Shown one piece after another: positions 34,092 through 45,553 of a stretch of DNA of 64,000 nucleotides. The notes under the pieces are model-generated. The model was not told where the DNA came from, did not search any database, and was given only the letters and a program-made list of their open reading frames with translations. Source of the stretch: Bradyrhizobium cosmicum (GTDB lineage: Bacteria; Pseudomonadota; Alphaproteobacteria; Rhizobiales; Xanthobacteraceae); the NCBI RefSeq assembly GCF_007290395.2, contig NZ_CP041656.2, forward strand, positions 4,898,001 through 4,962,000, in the 5' to 3' direction. The stretch's first letter is position 1. Each line of letters starts with the position of its first letter. The position numbers and the translations under genes are program-made.

Positions 34092-35036
34092 CTACCAGCT
34101 CCAGCTGACCTCGTGGCTCCAGGGCGGATCGGCCCCCGGACGGGTGCAGGTGATGCCGGCGCAATTGACGGCAAAAGTCAGCGCGCGGAGGAGTTCGTCG
34201 GCGCCGATGTCCTTCAGCTGCTGCCGGGCGAGCCGCCCCTGCTTTTTCAGGGCAAACACCAAAGCCGCCTGAAAACTGTCGCCGGCGCCGATGGTATCGG
34301 CGACCGCGACCTTCGGCGCGGGGACTTCGACCTGCCCTGCCTTGGCGTGCCACGCGATCGCACCGTCGCTGCCGCGGGTGATGACGACCAGGCTGGTGCC
34401 CTGCCCGAGCAGCGTGCTGGCACGTTGCTCGTAAGGCTCGGCTCCAAAGAGATAGGCGAAGTCGACGTCCGACATCTTGACGAGATCGGCGCCCTCGGCG
34501 AACTCGGTCATGCGCGCGAGATAAGCCGGCTTGCCCTTGACCAGATTGGGGCGGCAATTCGGATCGAAGCAGATCGTCGATGATGCCCGCGCGTCCGCGA
34601 TCAGCGCCTTCGTCTCAGCGGCGCCTTGATCGTTGACCAGCGTGGTCGAACCGACGTGCAGGGCTTCGACCTCTGCAAATGGAATCGACCCTCGCTGGTA
34701 CGCCCAGCTCCGTGTCGCGGTCCCCTCATCGTAGAACGCGTAGCTCGACTCGCCCGCGGCGATGCGCACGAAAGCCAGCGTGGTCTGGCGGTCGCTGCGG
34801 ACGGCGAGACCGAGCTCCACGTTGGAGGCTGCGGCGTGGTCTGCGATCATCCGCCCGAACAGGTCGGTCGAGATGCCGCCGACGAAGCCGGTGGGCGCGC
34901 CCAGCCGCGCCATACCGATCGCGACGTTGAGGCAGGAGCCGCCGACAGCGGGCATCAACGCCTCGCGGCCATCCGCGTTCCGCGTCGGCACGAAATCGAT
35001 CAGCGCATCGCCGCAGGCAATCAGCATCCGTCTCAA
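34092..35036 (-). CDS. PfkB family carbohydrate kinase (fructokinase-like)
   Basis: 314 residues. The N-terminal motif GGSCLNVAIGMARLG and the C-terminal DTIGAGDSFQAALVFAL with the catalytic Asp mark the ribokinase/PfkB fold. The sequence type is nearest to fructokinases. It is the last gene of the polyol operon and overlaps the FGGY kinase by 4 bases. Likely task: phosphorylating a ketohexose such as fructose formed from a hexitol, while the FGGY kinase handles the ketopentose. Substrate is inferred from context. Confidence 0.82.
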   Translation of the reverse strand: MRRMLIACGDALIDFVPTRNADGREALMPAVGGSCLNVAIGMARLGAPTGFVGGISTDLFGRMIADHAAASNVELGLAVRSDRQTTLAFVRIAAGESSYAFYDEGTATRSWAYQRGSIPFAEVEALHVGSTTLVNDQGAAETKALIADARASSTICFDPNCRPNLVKGKPAYLARMTEFAEGADLVKMSDVDFAYLFGAEPYEQRASTLLGQGTSLVVITRGSDGAIAWHAKAGQVEVPAPKVAVADTIGAGDSFQAALVFALKKQGRLARQQLKDIGADELLRALTFAVNCAGITCTRPGADPPWSHEVSWSW

Positions 35037-36679
35037 CCCCTAACGATATCACGCATCGCCGCGCGGCTGCCGCGATCGACCTCGCGCAGCAGCTTGTAAG
35101 CGTCGCGCTTGCGGGCGTGAAAGGCAGCCATGTCGGGCGCCGTCGGCTCGCTCTTCTGGCCCAGCGCAGACATCTTTGCCATGGTCTCGCCGATCGAGGC
35201 GTAGGCGCCACTGGCGACCGCCCCTAACATCGCGGCGCCCAGCAGCACAGGCTCCTTTGTCTGCGGCAGAGCGACGGTGAGGCCCGTGGTATCTGCCATG
35301 ATCTGCCGCACCAACGGGCTTCGGCTCGCGCCGCCGCCCATGATCATGATGCTGGAATGGACGCCGTGCGCGGCAAAGGCTTCGATCACCTCCGCGAGAC
35401 CATAAGCAAGCCCGCACAGGCCGGCAACGAACAGCCGTTCCATCGCACCGATATCGGTATCGAGATCGAGGCCCGCGATCACCGCGCGCGTATCTGGATC
35501 GGCATAAGGCGAGCGATTGCCGATGAATTCGGGCAGGACATGGACGTCGCGGGCGAGCAGCGCGGCGCGGCTGGCGTCACCGGCACGCGCGACGATGCGG
35601 CGCTCCAGAAACTCGATGATGTCGAGGCCGTCTTTCCGCGCCGCCGCGCTCGCCTCGGTGAAACCGGGATGCGACTTGAGAAGATGATCGATCGCCGCGC
35701 CTGCCGCGGACTGCCCGCCCTCGTTGAGCCAGAAGTCCGGCACCATGCCGGAATAATAGGGGCCCCAGACACCAGGCACGAAGCACGGCTCCTTGGTCGT
35801 TGCCATGATGCAGGCCGACGTTCCCATGATGTAGGCGAGGCGGTCGCTCACATCGGTCGCGCCGCCCGATCCGTCCCGGCCGCCGATGGCGCCGATACCG
35901 CCAGCATGGGCGTCGATCAGCGACGCGCCGACCGGTGTGCCCGGAGAGAGGCCGAGAGCGGCGGCCGCCCCTTGCGTGAGACCAGCGCTGAGCCGTGTAC
36001 CGGGTGCGACGATTTCGGTACCGATACGGGCGTACTTCTCACTGACGAAGTCCGAGAGGCCAATGCGTTGGAAGAACGGCTCGCTCCAGCCGCCGCCGCC
36101 ATGCGCGAGATAGTTCCACTTGCACGTGACCGTACAGGTCGAGCGCTGCGGCGAGCCCGTTGCGCGCCAGGTCAGGTAATCTGCCAGATCGAAGAAATGA
36201 CCGGCCGCGTCGAAGCTCGTGCGCAAATGGCGCTTCAACCACAACAGCTTTGGCATCTCCATCTCGGGCGAGATCGAGCCACCGACATAGCGCAGCACGC
36301 CATCTCCAGTCTCGTCGATCAGCCGCGCCTCGGCAATGGCGCGATGATCCATCCAGACGATGACGTTGCGCTGCCGGTCGCCGGAGGCGCTGACGGTGAC
36401 CGGCTCGCCGTGGGGATCGAGCACCACCAGCGAACAGGTCGCGTCGAAACCGATGCCGCCGACGCTGTCCGGCGCGATCCCGGCCTCCGCCATCGCGGTC
36501 CGCACCGATTTCGCGCAGGCGTCCCAGATGTCGGACGACGACTGCTCGACGATATCGCCGGCCTCGTGCCAGATCCTGATTGGATGGCGGGCGCTCGCCA
36601 GCAGCGTGCCGGCCTCGTCGAACACCCCTGCCCGCGTGCTCGTGGTCCCCACGTCGACGCCGATATACGCTCGCGGCAT
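35033..36679 (-). CDS. FGGY-family kinase, probable D-ribulokinase
   Basis: 548 residues. The N-terminal phosphate loop IGVDVGTTSTRAGVF and residues 81-85, TCSLV within GFDATCSLVVLD, are hallmarks of the FGGY subgroup that phosphorylates D-ribulose. The C-terminal GGGASRSPLVRQIMADTTG is the adenosine-binding motif. Within the polyol operon it would convert D-ribulose, made by the neighbouring dehydrogenase from ribitol or D-arabinitol, to D-ribulose 5-phosphate for the pentose phosphate pathway. Gap to the dehydrogenase gene is 38 bases. Confidence 0.82.
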   Translation of the reverse strand: MPRAYIGVDVGTTSTRAGVFDEAGTLLASARHPIRIWHEAGDIVEQSSSDIWDACAKSVRTAMAEAGIAPDSVGGIGFDATCSLVVLDPHGEPVTVSASGDRQRNVIVWMDHRAIAEARLIDETGDGVLRYVGGSISPEMEMPKLLWLKRHLRTSFDAAGHFFDLADYLTWRATGSPQRSTCTVTCKWNYLAHGGGGWSEPFFQRIGLSDFVSEKYARIGTEIVAPGTRLSAGLTQGAAAALGLSPGTPVGASLIDAHAGGIGAIGGRDGSGGATDVSDRLAYIMGTSACIMATTKEPCFVPGVWGPYYSGMVPDFWLNEGGQSAAGAAIDHLLKSHPGFTEASAAARKDGLDIIEFLERRIVARAGDASRAALLARDVHVLPEFIGNRSPYADPDTRAVIAGLDLDTDIGAMERLFVAGLCGLAYGLAEVIEAFAAHGVHSSIMIMGGGASRSPLVRQIMADTTGLTVALPQTKEPVLLGAAMLGAVASGAYASIGETMAKMSALGQKSEPTAPDMAAFHARKRDAYKLLREVDRGSRAAMRDIVRG

Positions 36680-36717
36680 TGTCGCTCCCGGTCGCTCTCG
36701 TCAGTTTTGACGCAAGC

Positions 36718-37491
36718 CTACCAGCAAGTGTAGCCGCCATCCACCAGCACGATGCTGCCGGTCATCAGGCTCGCGGCATCCGAGCTGAGGAACAGCACGA
36801 CGGAGGCGATCTCCTCGACCTGCCCCATCCGCGCCATCGGGGTTCCACCGATCCAGGCGTCGTACATCTTGGCGTTGCTCTTCACGAAGGCGTTGAGCGG
36901 CGTTTCGATGTATGTCGGCGCCACCGCATTGACACGGATGCCGCGCGCGCCCCATTCGGCGGCGAGCGACTTGGTCAGATGGTGCACGCCGGCCTTGGAG
37001 GCGTTGTAGAAGCACTGCTCCTGCGGCTTGTTGACGATGAAGCCGGACATCGAGCCGACATTGACGATGGCGCCGCGTTTGGCGTTCAGCATGTGCTTGC
37101 CGAACTCGCGGCAGCACCAGAAGGTGCCGTTGAGATTGACGTCGATGACGTTGAGCCAATGCTCATCGGTGACGGTCTCGGCCGGCGTCTCGCTGCGTGC
37201 TATGCCGGCATTGTTGACGAGGATGTCGACTTTGCCGTGGCGGGCAACGAGGTCGTTGGCGACTTCCGCGACTCGCTTGGTGTCGGTGACGTCCATGATC
37301 GCGGTTTCGATGTCGTAGCCCTTTGCTTTCAGGTCGGCTTGCGCGCTATCGGCGACCTTGCCGTCGCGGTCGCCGATGATGACCTTCGCGCCGGCTTCCG
37401 CCAGCGCCTCGGCGCAGCCGAGGCCAATGCCCTGCCCGCCGCCGGTGATGAACGCGGTCTTGCCGTTCAGCTTGAATTTTTCCAGGTACAT
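36718..37491 (-). CDS. SDR-family polyol dehydrogenase
   Basis: 257 residues from ATG 37491; the frame is open 38 codons further but those lie over the next gene's end. Classical SDR: TGGGQGIG cofactor loop (16-23), NNAG at 93-96, Ser147/Ser149, Tyr162 and Lys166. The ending VDGGYTCW is of the type seen in sugar-alcohol dehydrogenases. It probably oxidises a polyol (ribitol, D-arabinitol, sorbitol or mannitol) with NAD+ to the ketose used by the two kinases downstream. Exact polyol cannot be told. Confidence 0.8.
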   Translation of the reverse strand: MYLEKFKLNGKTAFITGGGQGIGLGCAEALAEAGAKVIIGDRDGKVADSAQADLKAKGYDIETAIMDVTDTKRVAEVANDLVARHGKVDILVNNAGIARSETPAETVTDEHWLNVIDVNLNGTFWCCREFGKHMLNAKRGAIVNVGSMSGFIVNKPQEQCFYNASKAGVHHLTKSLAAEWGARGIRVNAVAPTYIETPLNAFVKSNAKMYDAWIGGTPMARMGQVEEIASVVLFLSSDAASLMTGSIVLVDGGYTCW

Positions 37492-37522
37492 TTTTGTCTT
37501 CCCGTTCTCTCGCCGGTTCTTG

Positions 37523-38530
<1,008 letters not shown>

Positions 38531-38546
38531 GATCCGGCAGCCCTTC

Positions 38547-39377
38547 TTACTTTACCGCGCCAAAGGTAAGCCCGCGAACGAGCTGCTTCTGGCTGAACCA
38601 ACCGAGGACGAGAATGGGCGCGATCGCCAGCGTCGATGCCGCCGACAGCTTGGCCCAGAACAGCCCTTCCGGGCTCGAATAGGACGCGATGAACGTGGTG
38701 AGCGGCGCGGCGTTCGAGGTCGACAGATTGAGCGTCCAGAACGCCTCGTTCCAGGCCAGGATCAAATTGAGCAGCATGGTCGAAGCCAGGCCCGGGATCG
38801 CCATCGGCGTGAGGACGTAGACGAGCTCGCGGCCGATGGTGGCGCCGTCCATGCGCGCGGCTTCAAGGATGTCGCGCGGGATCTCCTTGAAATAGGTGAA
38901 GAGCATCCAGATCACGATCGGCAGATTGCCGAGGCACAGGATGAAGACGAGGCCGATGCGGGAATCCAGCAGGCCGAAGCTCTTGTAAATGAGGTAGATC
39001 GGCACCAGCACGCCGACCGGCGGCATCATCTTGGTCGAGAGCATCCAGAGCAGGATATCCTTGGTCCGCTTGGTCGGCGAGAACGCCATCGACCACGCCG
39101 CGGGGATCGCGATCAGGAGCGCAATCAGCGTCGAGCCGCCGGCGATGATGGTCGAGTTCATCGCGTGGTGCAGATAATCGCTGCGCTCCTGCACGGTCAC
39201 GTAATTTTCCGTGGTCCAGTGGAAGAACAGGAAGGACGGCGGGATGGCGAAGGCCTCCAGCTCGGTCTTGAAGCTCGCCAACACCATCCACAGGATCGGA
39301 AAGAAGATCAGGAAGCCGAAGAACCACGCCCCGATCGTCGAAATCACCACTCGTTGCGTCGTTGCCATCCGCGCCAT
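38547..39377 (-). CDS. Polyol ABC transporter permease (SmoG/MalG type)
   Basis: 276 residues with six TM segments and the inner-membrane EAA loop [33 protein letters not shown]. The C-terminus [14 protein letters not shown] is characteristic of sorbitol/mannitol-type permeases. The gene starts 3 bases after the previous stop. Confidence 0.88.
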   Translation of the reverse strand: MARMATTQRVVISTIGAWFFGFLIFFPILWMVLASFKTELEAFAIPPSFLFFHWTTENYVTVQERSDYLHHAMNSTIIAGGSTLIALLIAIPAAWSMAFSPTKRTKDILLWMLSTKMMPPVGVLVPIYLIYKSFGLLDSRIGLVFILCLGNLPIVIWMLFTYFKEIPRDILEAARMDGATIGRELVYVLTPMAIPGLASTMLLNLILAWNEAFWTLNLSTSNAAPLTTFIASYSSPEGLFWAKLSAASTLAIAPILVLGWFSQKQLVRGLTFGAVK

Positions 39378-39380
39378 TCT

Positions 39381-40253
39381 TCAGGTCTCCAGATTGCGGC
39401 CGACGATGCGGACGAGAAAGAAGGCCACGACGTTGGCGATCACGACAGCAACGAGGCCGCCCGCCGACGCGGTGCCGACGTCATACTGGATCAGCGCCTG
39501 CGAATAGATCAGGAAGGCGATGTTGGTGGTCTGAAGGCCCGGCCCGCCGCCGGTGGTGACGAAGATCTCGGCGAACACCGTGAGCAGGAAGATGGTCTCG
39601 ATCAGGATCACCACGGTAACGGGCCGCGCAAGATGCGGCAGCGTAATGTAGATGAAGGCCGAGACCGCGCTGGCGCCATCCATCTCGGCGGCCTCCTTCT
39701 GCTCCTCGTCGAGCGATTGCAGCGCGGTGAGCAGAATGAGCGTCGCGAACGGCAGCCATTGCCAGGCAACGATCAGAATCACCGCGAGCAGCGGCGCATC
39801 GGTGAACCAGTCGATCGGCGTCAGCCCGATCAGCTTGGCGAGCCAGGCGAACAAGCCGGACACCGGATGCATCAGGAGATTCTTCCAGACCAGCGCGCTC
39901 ACCGTCGGCATCACGAAGAACGGCGCGATTACCATCAACCGCACGACGTTGCGGCCGATCACCGGCTGGTCCATCAGCAGCGCCAGGGGGATGCCGAGCA
40001 GGATGGTCAGCGCCAGCACCGAGCCGACCAGCACCAGCGTATTCTGGAGCGAGGCTAGGAAGGCGGGATCGGTCAGGAAGTAGCGGAAATTCTCGAGCCC
40101 AACGAACGACTCCGAGCCGGGATCGAGCAGGCTGTAGTGCAGCGTGGAGAAATAGATCGTCAGCGCGAGCGGGACGATCATCCAGATGAATAGCAGCCCC
40201 ACCGCAGGCGTCAGGAGCGCGCGCGCAAGAATTTGCGTCTGCCGGGTTGCCAT
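39381..40253 (-). CDS. Polyol ABC transporter permease (SmoF/MalF type)
   Basis: 290 residues, six TM segments, EAA loop LDEEQKEAAEMDGASAVSAFIYITLPHLARPV. Partner of the SmoG-type permease. It is separated from the receptor gene by an 84-base gap with a strong hairpin. Confidence 0.88.
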   Translation of the reverse strand: MATRQTQILARALLTPAVGLLFIWMIVPLALTIYFSTLHYSLLDPGSESFVGLENFRYFLTDPAFLASLQNTLVLVGSVLALTILLGIPLALLMDQPVIGRNVVRLMVIAPFFVMPTVSALVWKNLLMHPVSGLFAWLAKLIGLTPIDWFTDAPLLAVILIVAWQWLPFATLILLTALQSLDEEQKEAAEMDGASAVSAFIYITLPHLARPVTVVILIETIFLLTVFAEIFVTTGGGPGLQTTNIAFLIYSQALIQYDVGTASAGGLVAVVIANVVAFFLVRIVGRNLET

Positions 40254-40280
40254 TCACGCTTCTCCGCTTGCGGGAAGAAG

Positions 40281-40312
40281 GCGGCCATCCATCAGGGACG
40301 GTGGATGGCCGC
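40281..40312 (-). terminator. Hairpin between polyol receptor and permease genes (attenuator/mRNA stabiliser)
   Basis: GCGGCCATCCA (40281-40291) pairs perfectly with TGGATGGCCGC (40302-40312), an 11-bp stem with a 10-base loop and no T-run. Placed after the receptor gene and before the permeases, it would favour higher receptor levels by partial termination or by protecting the 3' end. Confidence 0.6.
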
Positions 40313-40337
40313 AAGTTTGCTCAGGGAGAGCTCGGGT

Positions 40338-41651
<1,314 letters not shown>

Positions 41652-41680
41652 GGTGACCTCCCTCAACTCGCGTTTTTGAG

Positions 41681-41705
41681 CATATGCCCACGCGTTGGGC
41701 GTATG
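41681..41705. promoter_or_regulatory. Candidate SorC-family operator before the polyol transporter
   Basis: CATATGCCCA (41681-41690) and TGGGCGTATG (41696-41705) form an inverted repeat with 9 of 10 matching positions around CGCGT. A related half-site, CATATACCCA, occurs at 43569-43578 just before the HAD-SorC genes. Site size and position fit a SorC/DeoR-type sugar regulator. Confidence 0.6.
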
Positions 41706-41802
41706 TTCGAATGAGGGGCGGTGCTTGTCAAGCAGGCGCGAGGAAGTTCGCGCAACTTATGAGTGCTGCGGTGCGGGAGGGTGGCGCCCCACCCACACTG
41801 TC

Positions 41803-41900
41803 GTGCCCCGCAAAAGCGGGGCACCCGGTACTGCGTGACGTCTATTGGTTTGCCCCAAGCTGAGCCGCGGCGTACTGGATCGTCCGCTCTCGCGGACGAT
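41803..41900. repeat. Pair of genus-type palindromes after the SorC gene
   Basis: GTGCCCCGC-AAAA-GCGGGGCAC (41803-41824) and ATCGTCCGC-TCTC-GCGGACGAT (41879-41900) are two perfect 9-bp hairpins in one element of a type that is repeated in Bradyrhizobium intergenic DNA. It lies after the SorC stop and may also end the HAD-SorC transcript. Confidence 0.6.
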
Positions 41901-41931
41901 GACAGCAGAGCGAGCGGCGAGATCGCCCGCC

Positions 41932-42882
41932 TCAACGCTCCAATATTGCCCGCGCGGTGGCCTCGTCCGTGATCAGGCCGTTGATCAGCCGCCCGTTCAG
42001 CGCCGCCGTGATCGCCGGCACCTTGGCCGAGCCGACCGCGGCGCCGATCGTCGTCGTCTTCGCCGGCACTTCCGGCGGAATGCTGGTCAGGCGCTTGTTG
42101 GTGCCGGCTTTGAGCAGGCGGCCCTTGAAATCATAGGCCCAGCCGGTGATTTCGCCGATGGCGCCCTGCCGCATCATCTCGAACAGTTCGTCGCGGGTGA
42201 CGAAGCCGTCGACATGCACCTGCGCCTTCTGGTCCATCTGGCCGATGCCGACGAGGCGCAAGTCCGCCTTGGCCGCAACCGCCTTCACCTTCGCGATCGG
42301 CTCGATCTGCACCATCTTGTTGCGTTCGTCCTCCGACGACATCAGGAACGGCAGCGGCATCGGATAGTGGCGCGCGCCGGTGCGGTCCGCGAGCCGGCCG
42401 ACAGTATCGTAGAAGCTCGCCGAACCATCGGCGGAGATATTGCCGACCAGCGAGACGATCTGATGATTTGGCCGATCGATCGGCGTGACGCGCTCGACGG
42501 CAGCGCGCACCGCCCGCCCCGTACCGAGCGCGACGATGACAGGCGTCTCGGAGCGCAACGTCGCATCGAGCAGATTGGCACAGCGCTCGGCGATGCCGGC
42601 CGTGGCCTGCGGCGCAGCTGGATCTGCAGGAACCACCTCGCAATGGGCGAGATCATAACGCTGCTTCAGGCGCCCGGCCAACTCCATGCAGGCGGCGATG
42701 GGATGTTCGAGCCGGAAGGTGATCAACCGCTCGGCGAGGCACAGCGAGACCAGCCGCTGCGCCGACGCCCGCGACACCTGGAGCATCTTTGCGATCTCGT
42801 CCTGGGTGTGGCCGGCAATGAAATAGAGCCAGCCGGCGCGCGCGGCGTCGTCGAGCCTGGATTTTTCGTTCTCGGCAGCCAT
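41932..42882 (-). CDS. SorC-family sugar-binding transcriptional regulator
   Basis: 316 residues. The helix-turn-helix is near 15-50 (GWLYFIAGHTQDEIAKMLQVSRASAQRLVSLCLAE), followed by the SorC sugar-phosphate-binding domain with VIVALGTGRAVRAAV. It lies between a HAD phosphatase gene (7 bases) and the polyol transporter operon, so it is the local regulator and probably responds to a phosphorylated intermediate. Repressor or activator is not evident. Confidence 0.87.
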   Translation of the reverse strand: MAAENEKSRLDDAARAGWLYFIAGHTQDEIAKMLQVSRASAQRLVSLCLAERLITFRLEHPIAACMELAGRLKQRYDLAHCEVVPADPAAPQATAGIAERCANLLDATLRSETPVIVALGTGRAVRAAVERVTPIDRPNHQIVSLVGNISADGSASFYDTVGRLADRTGARHYPMPLPFLMSSEDERNKMVQIEPIAKVKAVAAKADLRLVGIGQMDQKAQVHVDGFVTRDELFEMMRQGAIGEITGWAYDFKGRLLKAGTNKRLTSIPPEVPAKTTTIGAAVGSAKVPAITAALNGRLINGLITDEATARAILER

Positions 42883-42889
42883 GGCGGCT

Positions 42890-43555
42890 TCAAATGTCCT
42901 TCCAGAAATCGGTCATGCGCGAAAAGACCCGATCGGCCCCGGCGGCGGACAGTGTAGCGCGGCCGTCACGCCCGCGATAATGGCTACCGCCGACAAATCC
43001 CCAGACGATCATGCCGGCAGCCTTGGCGGCTAGCACGCCGCTGACGCTGTCCTCGATCACCAGCGTGCGCGGAGGTTGCATACCCATCTTGCCAGCCGCA
43101 TAGAGAAAAAGATCCGGCGCCGGCTTGCCGTGCTCGACCATCTGCGCAGTGTAGAGCCGGTCGCCGAAATGCACCCGGAGACCGGTGACATCGAGCGAGA
43201 GCGAGACGCGGTCGATGTCGCTGGATGACGCCACGCAAAACGGCGCGCGCAATCCGGACACCACGTCGGCAATGCCCGGAATCGGCTCGAGTGCCCGCGC
43301 GAAGGTCTCGAGCACATGTGACTTCAAGCGCGGCAGAAAGCCGTCCGGCACGACTTGCCCTAGTTCACGATAGTGCTGCTCGATCGCCTTCGTGCTGCGA
43401 CCGAGAAAGAGCTCGAGCGCCTGCTCCTCGCTGAGCATGATGCCGAATTCGGCCAGCACGTCGGACAGGCAACGGCAGCTCAACAACTCGCTGTCGACAA
43501 GCACGCCGTCGCAGTCGAAGATGATCAGATCGGGTCTGGCCCGGCTTTGGTCCAT
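42890..43555 (-). CDS. HAD-superfamily phosphatase (Gph/YieH-like)
   Basis: 221 residues. Motif I is FDCDGVLVDSE (Asp nucleophile and acid), motif II is SSSD, motif III Lys is in HGKPAPDLFL and motif IV is VIEDSVSGVLAAKAAGM. A C1-type cap lies between. This subgroup dephosphorylates small sugar phosphates. At the head of the polyol locus it may remove an unwanted sugar phosphate or tune the inducer of the SorC protein. Substrate unknown. Confidence 0.82.
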   Translation of the reverse strand: MDQSRARPDLIIFDCDGVLVDSELLSCRCLSDVLAEFGIMLSEEQALELFLGRSTKAIEQHYRELGQVVPDGFLPRLKSHVLETFARALEPIPGIADVVSGLRAPFCVASSSDIDRVSLSLDVTGLRVHFGDRLYTAQMVEHGKPAPDLFLYAAGKMGMQPPRTLVIEDSVSGVLAAKAAGMIVWGFVGGSHYRGRDGRATLSAAGADRVFSRMTDFWKDI

Positions 43556-43568
43556 CCGGCCATTCGAT

Positions 43569-43597
43569 CATATACCCAAACTATGAGCAATAGCTCA
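43569..43597. promoter_or_regulatory. Half-site and small palindrome upstream of the HAD-SorC genes
   Basis: CATATACCCA (43569-43578) differs by one base from the left arm of the candidate operator at 41681. It is followed by TGAGC-AATA-GCTCA (43584-43597), a perfect 5-bp inverted repeat. Both lie 14-42 bases before the HAD start, where a repressor would block transcription. Confidence 0.4.
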
Positions 43598-43623
43598 CGC
43601 GGGAACACGACGGCGCGGGCTTT

Positions 43624-45543
43624 TCAATGGGCCACCAGCCGGTAGATCGCGGGCAGCGCAGCCGGCAAGCGGCGGATGTTGCCGACGATGGCGTAGCCGC
43701 TGCGGCCGAACAGCGTTGGGAAATAAGACTGCGCGGTTGCATCGACGGTGACGCCGAAAACCGCGATTCCGAGCCGTCGCGCGTCCTGAATGGATTTGCG
43801 GGTGTCCTCGACGGCAAAGCGCCCCTCGTAGTGGTCGACATCGTTCGGCTTGCCGTCGGTGAGAACCAGCAGCAATTTCTTGCGCTGCGGCTGGCGCGCA
43901 AGCTCGGCCGTCGCGTGGCGCACTGCCGCGCCGATCCGCGTGTAATAGCCTGGCCCGAGCGCGCCGATCCGCCGCTCGACCGCTCCGCTCATCGGCTCGC
44001 CAAACGCCTTGACGGTCTCGAGCCGTACCCAGGAGCGCCGACGCGAGGTGAAGGTCAGGATGCTATGGTGATCGCCGCAGGCCGAGAGCCCGTGCGCGAG
44101 CACGAGCAGCGCCTCCTTCTCGACATCGAGCACGCGATAGCCATCGACCCAGGCGTCGGTCGAGAGCGAGACGTCGACGAGCAGCGTCACAGCTAGATCG
44201 TGCCCCTGCGGCCGCATCGCCATGTGGACGCGATCGAGACCCGCGCCATTGCCCCCGGCGCGAAGATCGCAGCGCGCGCGCACCAGGGCATCGAGGTCGA
44301 GGTCATGCCCGTCGGCCTGGGCGCGCATCAATTCGTGACGCGGCCGCAGGATCTCGAAGCGGCGGCGCACATGGCGGATGTGCCGGCGCATGGCCTCGTC
44401 CGGCGTCCAGCTCTCGCCCAGTTCGGAGGCTGGAGCTGCGAGGACGCGGCAATGATCGCGCAGATAGGAGCCGGTGCGATAATCCCATTCGGGATAGGTC
44501 AGGTCCGCGTTCAATCGCGAGGCATCGAGCGCTTGAGGCGGCAGATCGAGGTCGAATTTGAGCCGGCTCGCCGGCTTGCCGCTGCGGCGGCCGAGCGTGA
44601 TCTCCTCGAGATCGTCGGCCGCCTTCCGCGCGTCCTCGTCGTCGCTGTCGTCAGCGGGACGGTCGACATTGACCATCTCGGCCATTGCCAGGATCTTTTC
44701 GAAGCGGTTGAGCACGAACGGATCGCGGCGATTGGCACCGTCCTCGCGCTCGCGGACGGCGAAACGTTTGCGATCGTCCGAGACCGCAGGCGCTGCGGCC
44801 GGGGCACACTCATCGTCCCCCGCATGTCCCGGCGAGAGTTCGCGGGTCCAGCAGTCGCCCCAGAGCGGGCACGGCAGGATCGAACGATAGCCTGGCGGCG
44901 CCTTGTCCGGCAGCGGCCCCGTCCCCATCATGGCCGGCCACAGCTGGCCCGCAGGCGGCGTATCGGCACCGAGCAGAGCGAGCACGATCTGCTCCACATC
45001 CTGCTCGATGCGCGGCAACGGGCGGTGCGGCCGCGCCATGGCGGTCGCCGCCGACAGCCGTGCGTAGTCATCGGCGAGACCTGGGCATTGGGTCAGCACG
45101 AGCACTGCGATCTCGCTGGCTCGCCGCAGCATCGACAGATCGCGCCGCAGCGGATCGGACTCCTCGATCGCCTCAGCGGGCGCAAATGCGAACCACGCGG
45201 CGAGCCACCTGTACAGCGCGGCGTTCAGCTCGCGATCGGGAAAGATCGCGATGCTATCAGGCAGGAAGATCGTCGCCGCATCCCGCCCCGGCTGATCGAC
45301 GCGCTCGTCGCCGAGCCCGATCCGCTGCCGCCATCCGAGCCGGTGGCCGGTCTGGCGAGCGCTGGCGCTGACGATCTGGACGCCGCTCTCACCACCGAAC
45401 GCGCGGAACATGATCGCGATCCGGTTGCGTACGTCCGCAAGCGACACCGCGTGCTCGGCATGGACCGGATAGCTGGCGGTGACCCCGACCAGGCGATGCC
45501 AGGCGCGACCGACGGTTTCTTCAAGCTCGAGGAAATCGAGCAT
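43624..45543 (-). CDS. norD: Nitric oxide reductase activation protein NorD
   Basis: 639 residues from ATG 45543; a GTG one codon earlier is possible, but GAGGG spacing favours the ATG. The C-terminal von Willebrand A domain has the metal site VDVSLSTDAWVDG and LVLTDGKPNDVDHYEG. NorD acts with the AAA+ protein NorQ to insert or activate the non-haem iron of the NorBC reductase. It is the last gene of the cluster and starts 10 bases after norQ. Confidence 0.93.
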   Translation of the reverse strand: MLDFLELEETVGRAWHRLVGVTASYPVHAEHAVSLADVRNRIAIMFRAFGGESGVQIVSASARQTGHRLGWRQRIGLGDERVDQPGRDAATIFLPDSIAIFPDRELNAALYRWLAAWFAFAPAEAIEESDPLRRDLSMLRRASEIAVLVLTQCPGLADDYARLSAATAMARPHRPLPRIEQDVEQIVLALLGADTPPAGQLWPAMMGTGPLPDKAPPGYRSILPCPLWGDCWTRELSPGHAGDDECAPAAAPAVSDDRKRFAVREREDGANRRDPFVLNRFEKILAMAEMVNVDRPADDSDDEDARKAADDLEEITLGRRSGKPASRLKFDLDLPPQALDASRLNADLTYPEWDYRTGSYLRDHCRVLAAPASELGESWTPDEAMRRHIRHVRRRFEILRPRHELMRAQADGHDLDLDALVRARCDLRAGGNGAGLDRVHMAMRPQGHDLAVTLLVDVSLSTDAWVDGYRVLDVEKEALLVLAHGLSACGDHHSILTFTSRRRSWVRLETVKAFGEPMSGAVERRIGALGPGYYTRIGAAVRHATAELARQPQRKKLLLVLTDGKPNDVDHYEGRFAVEDTRKSIQDARRLGIAVFGVTVDATAQSYFPTLFGRSGYAIVGNIRRLPAALPAIYRLVAH

Positions 45544-45553
45544 CACACCACCC

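Noticed and set aside
31713..34583. 956-codon plus-strand open frame
   Set aside because: It lies antisense to a permease, an amidase and a PfkB kinase, all with intact motifs. Its composition (His/Arg/Gln/Asp) is that of a GC-rich antisense frame.
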